Of a stretch of DNA of 64,000 nucleotides, positions 26,137 to 38,080 are shown one piece after another. The stretch is from Lethocerus indicus (lineage: Eukaryota > Arthropoda > Insecta > Hemiptera > Belostomatidae), in assembly GCA_019843655.1 (NCBI GenBank), contig JACDQD010000003.1:3474925-3538924 (forward strand), written 5' to 3'. The first letter of the stretch is position 1, and each line of letters starts with the position of its first letter. The translations under genes were made by a program, and so were the position numbers. The notes beneath the pieces are model-generated. The model ran no database searches. It was given only the letters and a program-made list of their open reading frames with translations, and was not told the origin of the DNA.

Positions 26137-26838
26137 GTAGATTCGTGTTTTTCTGTCTCCTCTAGCTGGTTTCGTCTTGTCCTAGACCGGTTTTGGCCGC
26201 TCGTCATCTTCAGTGGCGTGTTGGTCACTTTTACGCTTTGTAAGTTTTTTGGGCATCCTCACTGCAGTGTCACAGTCACTTGTACCGTAAGGCGCTAATA
26301 CTAAAATGTAAGACATAGTCTTGTTGCGGGTTAGTATTAGGTGCGCCGTACCATTGAAACTAGCGCATTAAATTATTTATTTAAATTATTATTTAGCGCA
26401 TTAATACGCTACGCGTTTTAAGAGTCTTAAAAACAACTCAAATATTAAAATATATTATAACTAACCTTAGTAGATGATTATTAAATATATTATTTTAATG
26501 TATTATTTAGAAGTACGCTAATAGTTTAAATGGTACGGCGCACCTAATACTAGCCCGCAACAAAGGCATGTCTTACATTTTAGTATTAGCGCCTTACATA
26601 TAGCGCCTTACAGTACAAGTGACAGTGACAGTGCAGTGAAGTGAGGATCCCAAAAACATCCAAAGTGCCAACAGTGACTAACACCGCTACTGAGGATGGC
26701 GAGCGGCCGAAACCGGGTCTAGCAAAGACCAAACCAGCGAGAGGAGACAAAAACACACGAAATCTACGGTATTCCAACCCCTCGGAGACCACAAACCAGG
26801 TATTCAAACTAGTTAATATTTTTCGTGGGGTTGCTGTG
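26137..26838. mobile_element. Hammerhead-family repeat, copy 4 (near-complete inverted-repeat element)
   Basis: This is the most complete copy. The left arm (about 26137-26356) and right arm (about 26520-26838) are reverse complements of each other. Both carry the blocks GCGCC..ACC..AATACTA, ATGTCTTACATTTTAGTATT, AAGTGACAG..ACTGCAGTGAGGAT and the CATCC spacer, then a hammerhead-like motif. The middle (about 26357-26519) is AT-rich and not palindromic. The right arm ends in the outer hairpin CAACCCCTCGG ... CGTGGGGTTG (about 26774-26833); the left arm lacks it. The left hammerhead motif (minus strand, 26181-26217) reads GGCCAAAA in place of GGCCGAAA and has a broken stem I, so it should be dead. 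The right motif (26686-26723) keeps all core bases. No protein is encoded, so the element is non-autonomous. Confidence 0.85.
26686..26723 (+). ncRNA. Hammerhead-ribozyme-like motif, right arm of copy 4
   Basis: The order matches a type I hammerhead: stem I strand GCTA (26686-26689), core CTGAGGA (26690-26696), a short stem II GGC/GCC with a five-base loop (26698-26708), GAAA (26709-26712), a two-pair stem III CC/GG, then GGTC with expected cleavage after C26719, and the second stem I strand TAGC (26720-26723), perfectly complementary to the first. Two caveats apply. One unpaired base (T26697) separates the core from stem II. Stem III is very short, as in minimal hammerheads that are thought to work as dimers. 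Such motifs are known from Penelope-like elements and retrozymes. Activity here is inferred only. Confidence 0.6.
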
Positions 26839-27215
26839 TGTGAGTGTGTGTGGGTCCGCCAATTTGTTAAGTGGACGACAAACCCCTAACGTGACGTCCC
26901 GCCTGTCAGAGCCACCCTCAATTTCATCCCCCGCTGTACTTCCTACCTTACCCCTCACTCATAATGTAGATTTCTAATCGTTTTCACACTCAAATTCTTT
27001 CCACTTACTAGGTTCATAGTTTCATACCAGTTTTTCAAACAGTAACAGCACAAATTATCACTACTGTGGGAATAATCTAGGTTACCAGGGGTTGACATCG
27101 CTATTCCGTGATTAGTGGAAAGCCACCCGAGCTAGCACCACTGGAAGGGTTTTTGCCCATTCCCTCCCGAGTGCTGTCCGCTTCCGACGTGTCGGAACTC
27201 TTGCCGGTTCTATCA

Positions 27216-27281
27216 TCGACGGTCTGAGCATGTTCCAGCGATCAGGATGTCATCGGCATACTGCAGTAAACATAAGCTTAC
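27216..27281 (-). pseudogene. Reverse-transcriptase relic with YADD motif
   Basis: A 22-codon segment between stops on the minus strand reads VSLCLLQYADDILIAGTCSD followed by RR. QYADDILIAG matches the catalytic motif C of retrotransposon reverse transcriptases, whose two aspartates bind metal. Stops lie on both sides and neighbouring frames do not clearly continue the domain, so this is a small decayed fragment. The form QYADD with flanking hydrophobic residues fits non-LTR elements (for example the I/Jockey group) and some LTR elements; the family cannot be fixed from so short a stretch. Confidence 0.5.
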
Positions 27282-27502
27282 TCAATACACTTAATGACGT
27301 AATTAATGGTTTCTTCTGAAAGAATTTCCGGGGTTATAACCGTAGCCCACGTGATATGCATGTGTATATAAATACAAAATTTATATCCCAGACTGGGAAT
27401 TGTGTCGTCATTGCTACTTATGCCGCACATCGATCAGCCGCTGAATCGGGCTTAGTGCGGTCCAATTTTGAAATCCATCCGGCTTTTGGACTTTGAAAGC
27501 TG

Positions 27503-27503
<1 letters not shown>

Positions 27504-27548
<45 letters not shown>
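27504..27548. repeat. (CT)n microsatellite
   Basis: An uninterrupted CT dinucleotide tract of about 45 bases. The 62-codon serine/leucine ORF running through it is an artefact of the repeat. Confidence 0.96.
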
Positions 27549-27551
<3 letters not shown>

Positions 27552-30500
27552 GACACATCGATTGTTTCCCGGGGTTACGCCGCGTGTGCTGTCGAGTGTT
27601 TGCTCTTTTGAGGTTGCTGGGTATGGGCTATGGGGTACGGGGTATTATGGGGGCGCTAGATGCATTTCCGCAGAGCATTAGCGGCCCTCTGGCTCCTCTC
27701 AATAATGTAGACCAGACTCGTCACCCAGCGGCTCCAGCGGATATTATATTTACCCGAGAGAGAGAGAGAGAGTTTGAGTGAGTGGGAGGGGAGGGAGGGT
27801 GAGAGGGAGAACACAGCCGAGGCGTCGCCCCAAGATTAAATATTAATTTCTAATCAGTCCCAGAAACGCTTGACGCTCTCTAGTCCGCTTTTGATGGCGC
27901 AACTAAAAAGTGCGCCCGACTTAGAGGCCCCGATTTACGCCCCGATTCCAAGGTAACTTAGACAAGTTAGTACTACCATACTTGGTTCTGGAAGAAAGAT
28001 TAAGTTGCGAACAAGGTTTTACCGGTAGTAGTTGCAGATAACATTCCGAAAGAATCCGGCATCATTGGTGCTTTCTTACAGCGAAACCATACGACGTATT
28101 GACCATATGAATTTAATATTTTAGTATTACTATTATTAGTATTGAGTCTCATCATCCTTTTTTCTCCTTCAACCAAAACCTCTTCGAGAAGTTCCTTCCT
28201 CCATCCTGGTTCGAGCTTCATGCGTGTGGTATCAGCGATTACATGATCTACAATAGCCACAATAGTGCTATTAGTGCAATAGCCGTTAATTAGTGTCGAA
28301 GGAGCATCTCGTCGGCACTGTGTAAAGGTGTTAATATATAGTGCTTACAGCCAGAAGGGGGTCAATAATTTAAGAGGGATCTTCAACCCGTAATGTCGCC
28401 ATTTTATTTCACGCCGCGCAATATAATTCCGGACGCTCGAGAACTTGACTCCGGGGTGGTTGCTTGAGGGTTGAGGGCGGTTTGTGCGTTGGGGCGACGG
28501 CCTCATCAGGGGATCGTCTCGGGGTTAACATTTCAGGTCGGCGGGGGTCCGCACAAAAAGCCCCGGCGCTCCTAAATGAAACGGCCCAGATAACAAAAAG
28601 CATAACGGTGCCTTGTAGGGGGGGGGGCTCTTCTCATAATTCATAGCTGGTTCAGCAGTGGCCCCAGGGTTTTTTCCACGGCTCAACCCTCTCCATTCAC
28701 TCCGCTCCCGGGGCCCCGTCCTAAGGCGGGTTCTGTCGCCCGCCGACTGCATTCCACCAACCCCTCTTCCGCTTTACACCTTCCTTTATGACGTCTATAA
28801 TCGTATTCTACCCGGCGGAAGATAAAATATAACCCGTTCGGTCTATTTACGAGTCGGTTGTATAATTGTTTACCCTAAACGCGCCACAGACTCAATAGGC
28901 ATTTAACGCCGGTAAGGAACCTACTTGGGCCCTACATGTTCGCTAATTGAGACGCCATACTAAAGAGTACTTAGTATAATTTCACATTTTTTGTCCCTTT
29001 GTACGTTTGCAAAAAAAGAACAGCAACTTTTCCTCTGCTCGGTGCCGAAACCTCATTTCTGCTTAAACATAAAAATGTTGTTGAAGTAGTTTTCATGGCT
29101 CTTTATTCGAACTATTTCATGAGTTGCTCCCCCGATGTTTCCGCTAAGTATAGGTTCAAATTGACCTCAATATATTACTTACTTGTTAAATATATTGTCT
29201 CGGTATCAGTGAGATAAGTGAGATTGATAAATCCTTAGAGGTATGATGATGATGAGCGAGGACTTTGAAATAAAAAACGTCGGAATGAATGAATTTCTCA
29301 TCGAGTCCCGTGGCCTCGTGTGAAGGACCACTACGTGGGGAGCATTAGGCCGACAGCCCGAACAAGAGGCGGAGAAGAATGTTTGACAAGAAACAAGTTT
29401 GATGTATACATATATGTTCGGTACCCTCGCGGACTCCTCCGACGGAAAGTTGGTGTCCGGAGCGTGGGGGGTTGTGGTAGAAATATGGAGTAGAAAACTT
29501 AATATTTACGGTTGTACTGTAGGCGACCCTCCGTCTTATTCGGGCTGGTCCCCTGTGGGCGGGGGCGGTAGGGAGGGAATGTTGTAGGCGGTGTCACAGT
29601 CCCCGCCATAAATTATTAATCGCCGACTGTTTGTGTCGCGTTGTCGCGGGCTTGTGCAACAATGACAAATTGTACGCGGCCCATTGGCCACCGCCCGGAT
29701 TAATTTTAGAATAATCGCCCGCCCCCGAGAGGTTTTTCCTGGCTTTTATTGTTTTAGCTTTTCTCGCTCTCTCTCTATCTCTCGCTTTACACTAATGAGT
29801 TTCACGAAGTTCGATTACTTTTGTGTTAATAAAATTTATCGCTTTCATACGGCTCGAGACGCTTTGTCGCGGCCGTTTACGTTTTCCTAATCCCAAATCG
29901 GATATTGTCGGCAGTACATTTTTGTGTTGTGCAGAAACTATTACACAAAACAGAATAATAGGACATTAAAGGAAATTTTAAGGTTATTTTAAGATAATTT
30001 TAGGGTTGTATGTTTTCATAATAGTTTTAATAATATTACTGTTATTAAATCGTAATTAAGTGTAATATTATAAGAGTTTAGCTTCTGGGAAAATTCAGTT
30101 ACAGATTTAACGCACTCCAACTTACTCCAAGTATTTTGGACATAACTGTTAAACGTTTGTGAATCATTTACCGGATTTCGGTCGTGTTAAGCTGCAGGGG
30201 CGACCCCTAATTGTGTTATCGGCGATTTGGCATTGGTTACCCTGATCAAGAACCTCCCGGCCACCAGAGATAATGTTGCCAACCACCCACCCACCCGCCT
30301 CCCTCCCGCTTTATTAAGTTTAAGTCCGTAATTTATTGGCATATTCGATTCCAACTGGGACTGTGCTCTTGTAATTCGTGCGAGTTGATTAGCCGGCCGG
30401 CGCGATTGGGTCTCGAACGCGGACCTGTGAAATTTCGGTCCTGTTTCAGATTCGCGCCGAATCACTGAAAGTGCCAATCATTCTCCGCAATACTTGAAAT

Positions 30501-32934
30501 CTAAGTCCGAGTGAATCACAGAATAGTCGGATAGTATCGAGCCATTCAATACGATTAACTATGTCAGATCATAAGAGTTCGAATTTAATCTAATTGATAT
30601 TTAAAACCCAATATTTCGGTTGACACTGTATACTTAGTGCGCTGAGCGTACATTCTATAATATGTTTCAGAAAAACATGCATTACAAAACTCACTTTAAA
30701 ATCTTGCTCGAAAGTACAGACGGTAGTTCGCTGTGTTCCTATCGTCCCTATACTGGGCTCGCAGTACGGGCGAAATATGTTTCTTTTAATCCCATATTGA
30801 TTTTCCCCTTCGGGATACATTTGACCCAATGTACGAAGACCTCCGGCTACGGAAAGGTAGCGGGCTGTCAGGGAAAAATATCGTCGCTACCAGAATTTGT
30901 TCAAATTATTATTTTATTTGGACAATTTTCATCGATTTTTACATTTTCAATTATTAATTGTTATTATTACAGTTTTTTGGTAACCGCCCAGTCGATTTTC
31001 TTCTACTTTCACACCTCGATCCAACCCACATCTCTGTAGGCCGCCACAGTCCACGAACCCTTTTGAAACCGATCCCGCCGTTAGGATTGGCTGACCCCAA
31101 AAAATAAAATACAGGTGAGAATCCTTCGTTTTATTGATCGTATTGCAGTGGAGGGCGGGGGGGGGTGGAGGCGGGCGGCGTTGGGCGGCGGGTGGTTTAG
31201 GAGAAGGACTGTGCGAGTTTGTGAGCTAGCCTTAGGGGTAGGGGGCGGGTTTTTTTTCCCTCTCAACTCCGTAGCGGGCCTATACTCTGGTTTATTTTGT
31301 GCACCTCCGCCCCTAATTATTTCGAGTGGGTTTCTTCCAGCCCTCCCTCCCACCATCCCCTTTCTTCAGTCCGCCAGTTAAAACCGACCACAACAAGAGC
31401 CCCAATGCACGGGGTCCCTGCCCTGCCCCAGTGACGAACTCTTTCATCTCCTTCCGCTTTGTCCTGACGCCGTGCAATGTTTAGTTTGAATTATCACGCC
31501 CACCTTCCGGTAGGTAAAATAAAAATCCGCTTAGCGAACCAGATTTGTTCCTTAATCAAAAAAAAATCCGTCGAAATTCATGAATTCGACTATGTTCACT
31601 TTTATAACATGTAAAAAAAGGAAGTTTGGAAACAACTACTTACATATTTATAATTTTTTGTACAGTAGAAAATGTTTTTCAATCGCTGAAATAAGAAGTA
31701 CATTCTGTTGGTTAGCTTACCATAGTAGTACCATTGTAGCTTACGTGTGTTATCGACGGAATTTAACAGTTATCTTGCTGTTCATATTTATTAAAGTTAT
31801 ATGTTGAAAAATGTAGTTGCAATTTTGCAACGCTTTTAATATTGCATAAAAACCGGGCCTCCCGCCCCACAATACATGAATTCCGGTTAGTTTTCCACAC
31901 GAGTAAAACCGGTTTGACTGTATCACTTGCTACAAAATGCTACCGACAATGGCGATATAACCTGGCTAGTGGAGCGCGGGAATAGGCGAATGGGCGGGGA
32001 ATCCAGTCGGGTATTGCCCTAAATACCATCGGCCGGTTGTATTGTACACGGAGGATTTCCGAGCCCCCCCCCCGCCTTCACTGCCGCTGCCCCCGGGGGC
32101 GGAAGCGGAGGCGGTTTGACCGGGGCCCGATGGGATCGACACTGACCCCCGACAGACGTTACACTCGAGCGAGCACCCACTGGCGATTTCTCTGTCGGCA
32201 TTTAACCGGCCAGAGTTCGGGCCCGACCGGACGCCAGAATTTCAAGTCACTTCCGGAATTTCAAATTCATTCTGAGTCCGCATTGTACGTTCTTCCACGG
32301 TATAATATCTGCATTTTAATTTTAACAAATCCTCGAACTATCCAGCCGATAATCGTAGTATTGATCCTGAATACTTACGAATCAATACGGAGGTTACGAA
32401 ATTCCATGTGATAATATTACATAATTAAGTAATAGTAAGTTGGCATTAACATGGCGAAAAGACAAAGCCGATTTCATTGAGGGCGAAATAACGGATTACG
32501 AGAATGATATACTATTTCTATATACAATAACTGCTTTTGATTTCAGCTATGTTGTGCGCCAATATGTAAATTAAACAGGCGGAACGTAGTGGCGTGGGTA
32601 AGCCTTCTCCGTCTTCGCCCAGTCAGATGGCCATATCGATTTGCGAGGGCCCGGCGTAATTATTAGAGTTGCGAGAGGACTTTCAACTCAACTCGGGACG
32701 AATCGGAACGCTCGATAGCATTCAATTCGTTGTCGTGTTCCGGCCGGATCCTCGAGACTCCCCCGAACCCCCTTTTCGAGAAACCTCCACTTACCCAAGG
32801 CCCCTCGACGCGGGGCTTTTTCACGTTTTTATTCCGTTCTCAGCCCGAAGACTTTGGCCTAAGCTCATCACAGTCTGTCTTTTTAGTGAATATGAACAAA
32901 TATGCAGTTTTAGATGGTAATAAAATGAATGGGC
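27549..32934. other. Non-coding stretch, no confident gene
   Basis: No known protein was recognised. An 86-codon minus-strand ORF at 28000-28260 has a plausible charged composition but no family match. Poly-G/poly-C runs occur near 28.62, 31.15 and 32.07 kb. Confidence 0.5.
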
Positions 32935-33260
32935 GAAATGGTTCCCATTATCGCCTTGAGGGTTTAGTATCGTACGCGCCGTTTAACATAAAACCAGCAA
33001 CATTGTTTTTCTTTCAGTTAACTGTTAGGCAATGAAGAATACAATTACTGCCGCGATATCCTGTCACAAATAGTCTATTTGTTACTATATAAAACCTAGT
33101 TCGGCACTTCGCCATCGGCAGTAGCGTTCCGTTAATTTGACCTCAAAATTTTGACTGAACACAGAAGCGGTCCCCGTTTACGCAATTGAGGGTTTAGTAT
33201 CGTATGCGCCAACTCATACAACACGAGCAATATTTTTCATTCCTTCGGGTAATTGTTCGA
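32935..33260 (+). repeat. Diverged local duplication (two copies about 230 bp apart)
   Basis: TTGAGGGTTTAGTATCGTA starts at 32956 and recurs at 33186. Similarity continues into GCGCC, GAGCAA/CAGCAA, and the ATTGTTTTTCTTTCAG versus ATTTTTCATTCCTTCGG stretch. It also reaches upstream into GGTTCCCATTATCGCC versus GGTCCCCGTTTACGCA. The copies are roughly 90 bp each and moderately diverged. Origin is unknown: an old tandem duplication or two fragments of one repeat. Confidence 0.7.
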
Positions 33261-35287
33261 CTATTTGGAATAAAAATATTCTGTCTCTACTTAGTATTAC
33301 GGCCCAAATTGGTATCAGTTCGCGGTCCACTGCGGTTATTAACTGCTGTTTAGTTATTGAATAAGGGGATACATCGCCGTACGAAGGGAAACTACTAGCG
33401 TGTCGGTTGTGGAAAGCGTTTTTCCACCCCTCGTGTCGGAACGAATATAGCGTGGAGATAATTCCCGCTTTATTTACAGGGCACCGGCCAGTCAATGAAC
33501 GTAACAGATCTCGATGAATCAGTCCCCCATTTTCTCCCCCGGTCTAACACTAGTTTCGTGCGTCGTTTGACCGATGAATATTTAAAATCATAAAGCTGAA
33601 TACGACCGAGGAGTCGTCGAAATTTATTTACACGGTTTGCTGACACCTCTAAAATCTCGACCGAGTATTAACAATTTAAACTTTAATATTCTTTTAGCTA
33701 AAATTAAGGGTATATCCTGGATTACTTTCAAGATTTATGCCACGTTTTATTAATTTATTGGCTCGACAGTTGGGAAATTAGATCCTGGAATCGAACTGTA
33801 AATCGAAATTGGACTCCTTCATTGGCCATCGTTCTTCCGATAAAATCTTCTCGGTGAGACGGATTCTCTGCTCCTTTCTGTTCTGAACGCGCCTCCTCTT
33901 TGTATTTTACAAAGAAAAATACACCGGGCCTCGGAAAATACACGGCGGGATATCTTCCCTAAAACGACCTTCCATTTGATCGATGACAGCGGCTGACTAT
34001 TCTTCCACCTTGTACCTACCTCGAGGCCAAAAGAAATACGATATTCGGCCGATCGAAAGGGTCTTACAGGCAACGTTGCATCCCTACCTTTGTATGAGAA
34101 TACGAAAAGTACCTTAGTCGGACATTATGATGACCTAAAACTAATTTAGAGCTATGCAACTATCTGGGCTTGTATTTTTACCGGACTGACGTTATTTTCT
34201 TAGATCCCGCGGGATGATTCCCGTTTATTTAGCGCCCGACGTAAATTGGATATTCAAATTATCGTATTCTCTTACTGAGAAAAGCGCGTGTGGTGTCTGA
34301 TTGAAACATTGACAATGGGTTAAAAGGACAATTAATATGTAATTGAAGGGGAGAGGCGGAGCGTGCATTAGGCCGGGAGGGTTGTAGAAGGCCCATCTTT
34401 AACTTCCCCCTCACGAGATAATGAGCCAATTAATTTTTCATCCATTCCTTAAATGATTCAGCCCCGTTTCTAACGCTGTACCTGTACTCGTTTGCTGTAT
34501 AAAATTGTAATGTGCGAAATTTGAAGTTTGAACTTAAAACAATCTTTGGTCGCGAACCCAATCGCATCGTCCACTTCTAACTCTAAAAATGTATATATTT
34601 ATCATAAATGCATTGTAGGCTATTAACCTAAGTGACGCATGCGTAACTACCTCGTTATGCTACGTACGTAGGGAGAGTTACTGACGATGGTGAAAAACCG
34701 AAACCGATTACGGTTAGGGTTATATTCCTGTCACGGTGTGGACAGAAAAATTCATGGGATTGCCTATGGGATAATCTTCTTTGCTAGTATACTAATAGTA
34801 TAATTTACACCATTAATGAATATTCAAATAATAATTCAGTCGGTAATACCACGCCGATTCTTATTTCGTTCTTCCAACTACGGTATTGAAATACACGTGA
34901 ACATATTTTCGAATAGGCAATAGTTTTGCTTGTTAATATTATTCATCTAACACAGTTACTGAACATGCAACGCGTTTTCGAAACGCGCGTACGGGAGGGG
35001 GAATTAGAATGTGCAAATAATACTGGGTCCAAATTTATTAGTCCACTGCCAACATAATTCGGAGTCGCGAAAACAAGGCATTGTTTAAACTTGGTGTTGT
35101 GCGCACACCGGCCGGCTATATTATATTTCAGCGGGCGGCCTCCCTCTCCACCTACTGCCCAATATATTCGGTGTTCTATGTATTTTTGGTTCCCCCGGTA
35201 CAAAATTATGTAGGTTCGGTGCGGAAACACGGTTCGAATTGCCCTTCGATAATCCCAATACCGGTTTGGGGGTGCTGTCTCTCTCCC

Positions 35288-35290
<3 letters not shown>

Positions 35291-35334
<44 letters not shown>
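35291..35334. repeat. (CT)n microsatellite
   Basis: A CT dinucleotide tract of about 44 bases. Confidence 0.96.
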
Positions 35335-35336
<2 letters not shown>

Positions 35337-37177
35337 GTGTCCCCTCGGTCCCCGGGGACCCTCCGCGCCCGTTTGTTACCACACGCTTCATTATCACTGA
35401 CAAACCGGCTCTGTGTTTCGTGCGGCCGGTTTTCTCCTCCATTTTTCGTACGCTCGTACGTATCCCAAAGTTGGGGTATAAAATCCGGGTTTACAGAGAT
35501 AGGTCGACCTTAGGAACTTAAAATATCTGTATCTATATAAATAAAAAATCTGAGGCAAATCAAAGGCGGGGTCTTTGGCCCTCGCGTAGTGACATTACTG
35601 CATAGCACGTTGTATTATTAAGTCGACTTCCAAAAACAAAGAAATTTCCTCGAATGATGTTAAACTCTCAAAATTTATCTTCTCGTATCCCGGGGCCCGC
35701 CCTCTCAATATCGGATTTTCAATGGCATTCCTCCTTGTTGTTCGCCGTGCAATTGACCTGCGGTCGCGTAACTTATCCGGCAAGGCGGTATAAGTTTTAC
35801 CGATGTAGGGGTGGCGGGGGTGGTTTCACTACGGGCCGAATTCTGAGGGGTAGTTTCGCCCAATATGGTGCCGCCGACCCTCGCCCTATTAATTACCCAA
35901 TTTATAAGCCACTATCGCCCCTGTTTACTCCAACCTCGTCCTTGACCTAACACCCCTACCCCCACCCCAACCACCAACATCGATTCCGCTACATTAACTT
36001 CTTATTGGGTATCTCGTGTATATGTGTAGATTTAATTTTAGAACGGGGAGAGATTATTGTAGGGGCGTATATTTTCCGGAATATTCTATATCAATATCCG
36101 ATATCCCTACAATATTGAAATTTACTGTTCTAATAATTTTTATACGTAAAATAAATTCTTCTTAATTATGAGGGGGTATATTTTATATTAGAACGGTGGT
36201 GATTATTTACCCCAACAAATCTATTGCTCGTATGAATTCAAGAGATCCTTCTGAAAATCCCTTCGGAACGGTGTCCGATCATTTAACGATAGCAGTGTAT
36301 CGTCGACAACTTGGGGTGGTCCCTAGAAAAATACGACAAATATGAGCGGGTCGAGGGTTGAAATCATGAAACGACGGTGGGGTTGTTGAGTGGCCGAGAA
36401 ACGCGGCGGGCGTCCGGTTAACGAGCCGGAACCGGAAAAGATCGCTACCTCATAAAAGGGCGACGAATACGATCCCTCTTTTTTATCACTTTTTTGGGCG
36501 TGTCCGGAGAATGTTATTCCGTCCTAGAGAAAGGTTTATTCGAAGGAATACTTTAGCGAATAAATATAAAAATTTTCTGGTCGATTCTTAAAATAATGTC
36601 TCGATGAAAGAAACACGTAATGAAAGCTAATGAAAGCATACTGTTGGGAAGCTAACGAGTTGCGGGGGGGGGTTTAGTCGCGAAATAGGTCTTCAACTCA
36701 GTCGTCCCAATCCTCTCATTTTCCTTCTCCTCCCGTTTGTTTGGTTCTTGTCTTTTATGAAGTATTACTTTATATTTTCTGTTGATTAGAACGAACACTT
36801 TAGAATCCATAGAAGACCACTGCATTGACAACAGCAGGGCCTAACTGTTGTTAGTTGTACATATCTCAAATGAAAAATGATGATTCAGTATTGAAATATG
36901 TTTGACTCCGTTATTGACATATTTTCTTTAAGTTTTATCACTTGAAAAGTACGCAGATAGATAGATAGAAAGCCCGTGTCAAGTATGGATTCTGCAAAAT
37001 TATGTTTATTAATTATACACTGGTTTATACGCAAATCGATAATGCCACTGTCGGAGTTTAGGCCTCTTCCTCGTATGTCCATCTACGAGAATGGGTTTCG
37101 GGTTTTTTATCTTATTTTTTTGTGTACGCCGTCGCGTATTGTATCGTAAAAAATGAAAATACGGGTCCTCTCAGGTC

Positions 37178-37200
37178 CAGAGAGAGAGAGAGAGAGAGAG
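37178..37200. repeat. (AG)n microsatellite
   Basis: An AG dinucleotide tract of about 22 bases, lying about 370 bases upstream of the first candidate alternative first exon. Confidence 0.93.
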
Positions 37201-37323
37201 GGGGAATCGTAGCCCGGGCTCAGATTAAAGGTGGAAGGAAGCCGGTCTTTGAAATGCCGCGCATTTACTGGTACGTATCGGGCGGTGGGCTCGCTGGGCC
37301 CTTTTGTCCGCTCGGTGGGGGGG

Positions 37324-37410
37324 CTCTCACTCTCTCACCGTTTCTCCCTCTCGTCCTCTCACTCTCTCACCGTTTCTCCCTCTCGTCCTCTCACTCTCTC
37401 TCTCTCTCAG
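37324..37410 (+). repeat. 32-bp tandem repeat, pyrimidine-rich
   Basis: A 32-bp unit (37324-37355) is repeated exactly at 37356-37387. A third, partial unit follows and degenerates into (CT)n ending in CAG at about 37410. The unit is pure pyrimidine apart from a few A and G residues. The tract, ending in CTCTCTCTCAG, also resembles a strong splice acceptor. Confidence 0.92.
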
Positions 37411-37554
37411 CCCCTGCGCAAGCGTCGCCCACCCGCCGCGTTTCTTCCCCGGTCCCCCTCCTTCCTCACTCCGATTCCTGAATTTTTACGTCGGATTGTT
37501 AAGCGATCCGCTTTACCTGTAGTAGTATCCTGGAATTAAGTTAGTGCCTCTGCC

Positions 37555-37587
37555 ATGTGGGATTCGGTAATCGAGAGTTCCGAAATG
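37555..37587 (+). CDS. Candidate alternative first coding exon (weak)
   Basis: An ATG at 37555, preceded in frame by TAA 18 bases upstream, opens MWDSVIESSEM and runs into a donor, ATG|GTAAGT, at 37588. It ends in phase 0, the phase in which the RRM2 exon at 58298 begins, so the two could be joined as an N-terminally different Musashi form. The peptide is not recognised and no promoter element was identified. It competes with the better-supported ATG-donor at 38515, so one or both may be chance. Confidence 0.22.
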
Positions 37588-37993
37588 GTAAGTTGGAAAA
37601 TTATTATTATCGATCGGACGAGACGTCGGTAAAGCCGCGGATAGGATTTAAACGATTATTTTATTTCAGTATTGCGGGTATAAAATCTGTATCGACTCGC
37701 ACTTACTTTTCTAAGGGTCTAGTTTTACTGTGTCGGGACTCGATTTCTACAGTACGACAGTAATAGACAGACGTGGAGCGGCTTTGGCAATAGGCGAGAG
37801 ATGTTTTCCGAATATTTGTATCGTTGTTATCACAACCCCCCGACGGGAAGAGATGGCACTGTGGGAAGTGTTAGGTTCGTGTGTGCGGGGGTCCTGGCGG
37901 CAGTTTGTTTGCCGGTGGCCCGGTTCGGGGTGGGCTAGCGGCCTAACGCGGGGCCTCGGATTTGAGGCCCGGGCCTGGAAATCTTTAATCATA

Positions 37994-38080
37994 ACGGCGG
38001 CGGTGGCGGTGGCGGCGGGAGCGGGAGCGGGAGCGGTGGTGGAGGTGGAGGTGGAGGTGGAGGTGGATGGTGGAGGTGGT
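37994..38080 (+). repeat. GC-rich minisatellite (GGC, GGGAGC, GGTGGA units)
   Basis: Short tandem units GGCGGT, GGGAGC and GGTGGA follow one another inside the GC-rich block. They account for the alanine/valine/glutamate repeats of the overlapping ORF. Confidence 0.88.

Larger units (their letters stand above)
33261..37323. other. Non-coding stretch with microsatellites
   Basis: No gene was recognised. It includes a (CT)n tract at 35291-35334, an (AG)n tract at 37178-37200 and a hammerhead-like sequence at 34681-34715 discussed among the findings. Long ORFs through the CT tract are serine/leucine or arginine/glutamate artefacts. Confidence 0.55.
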
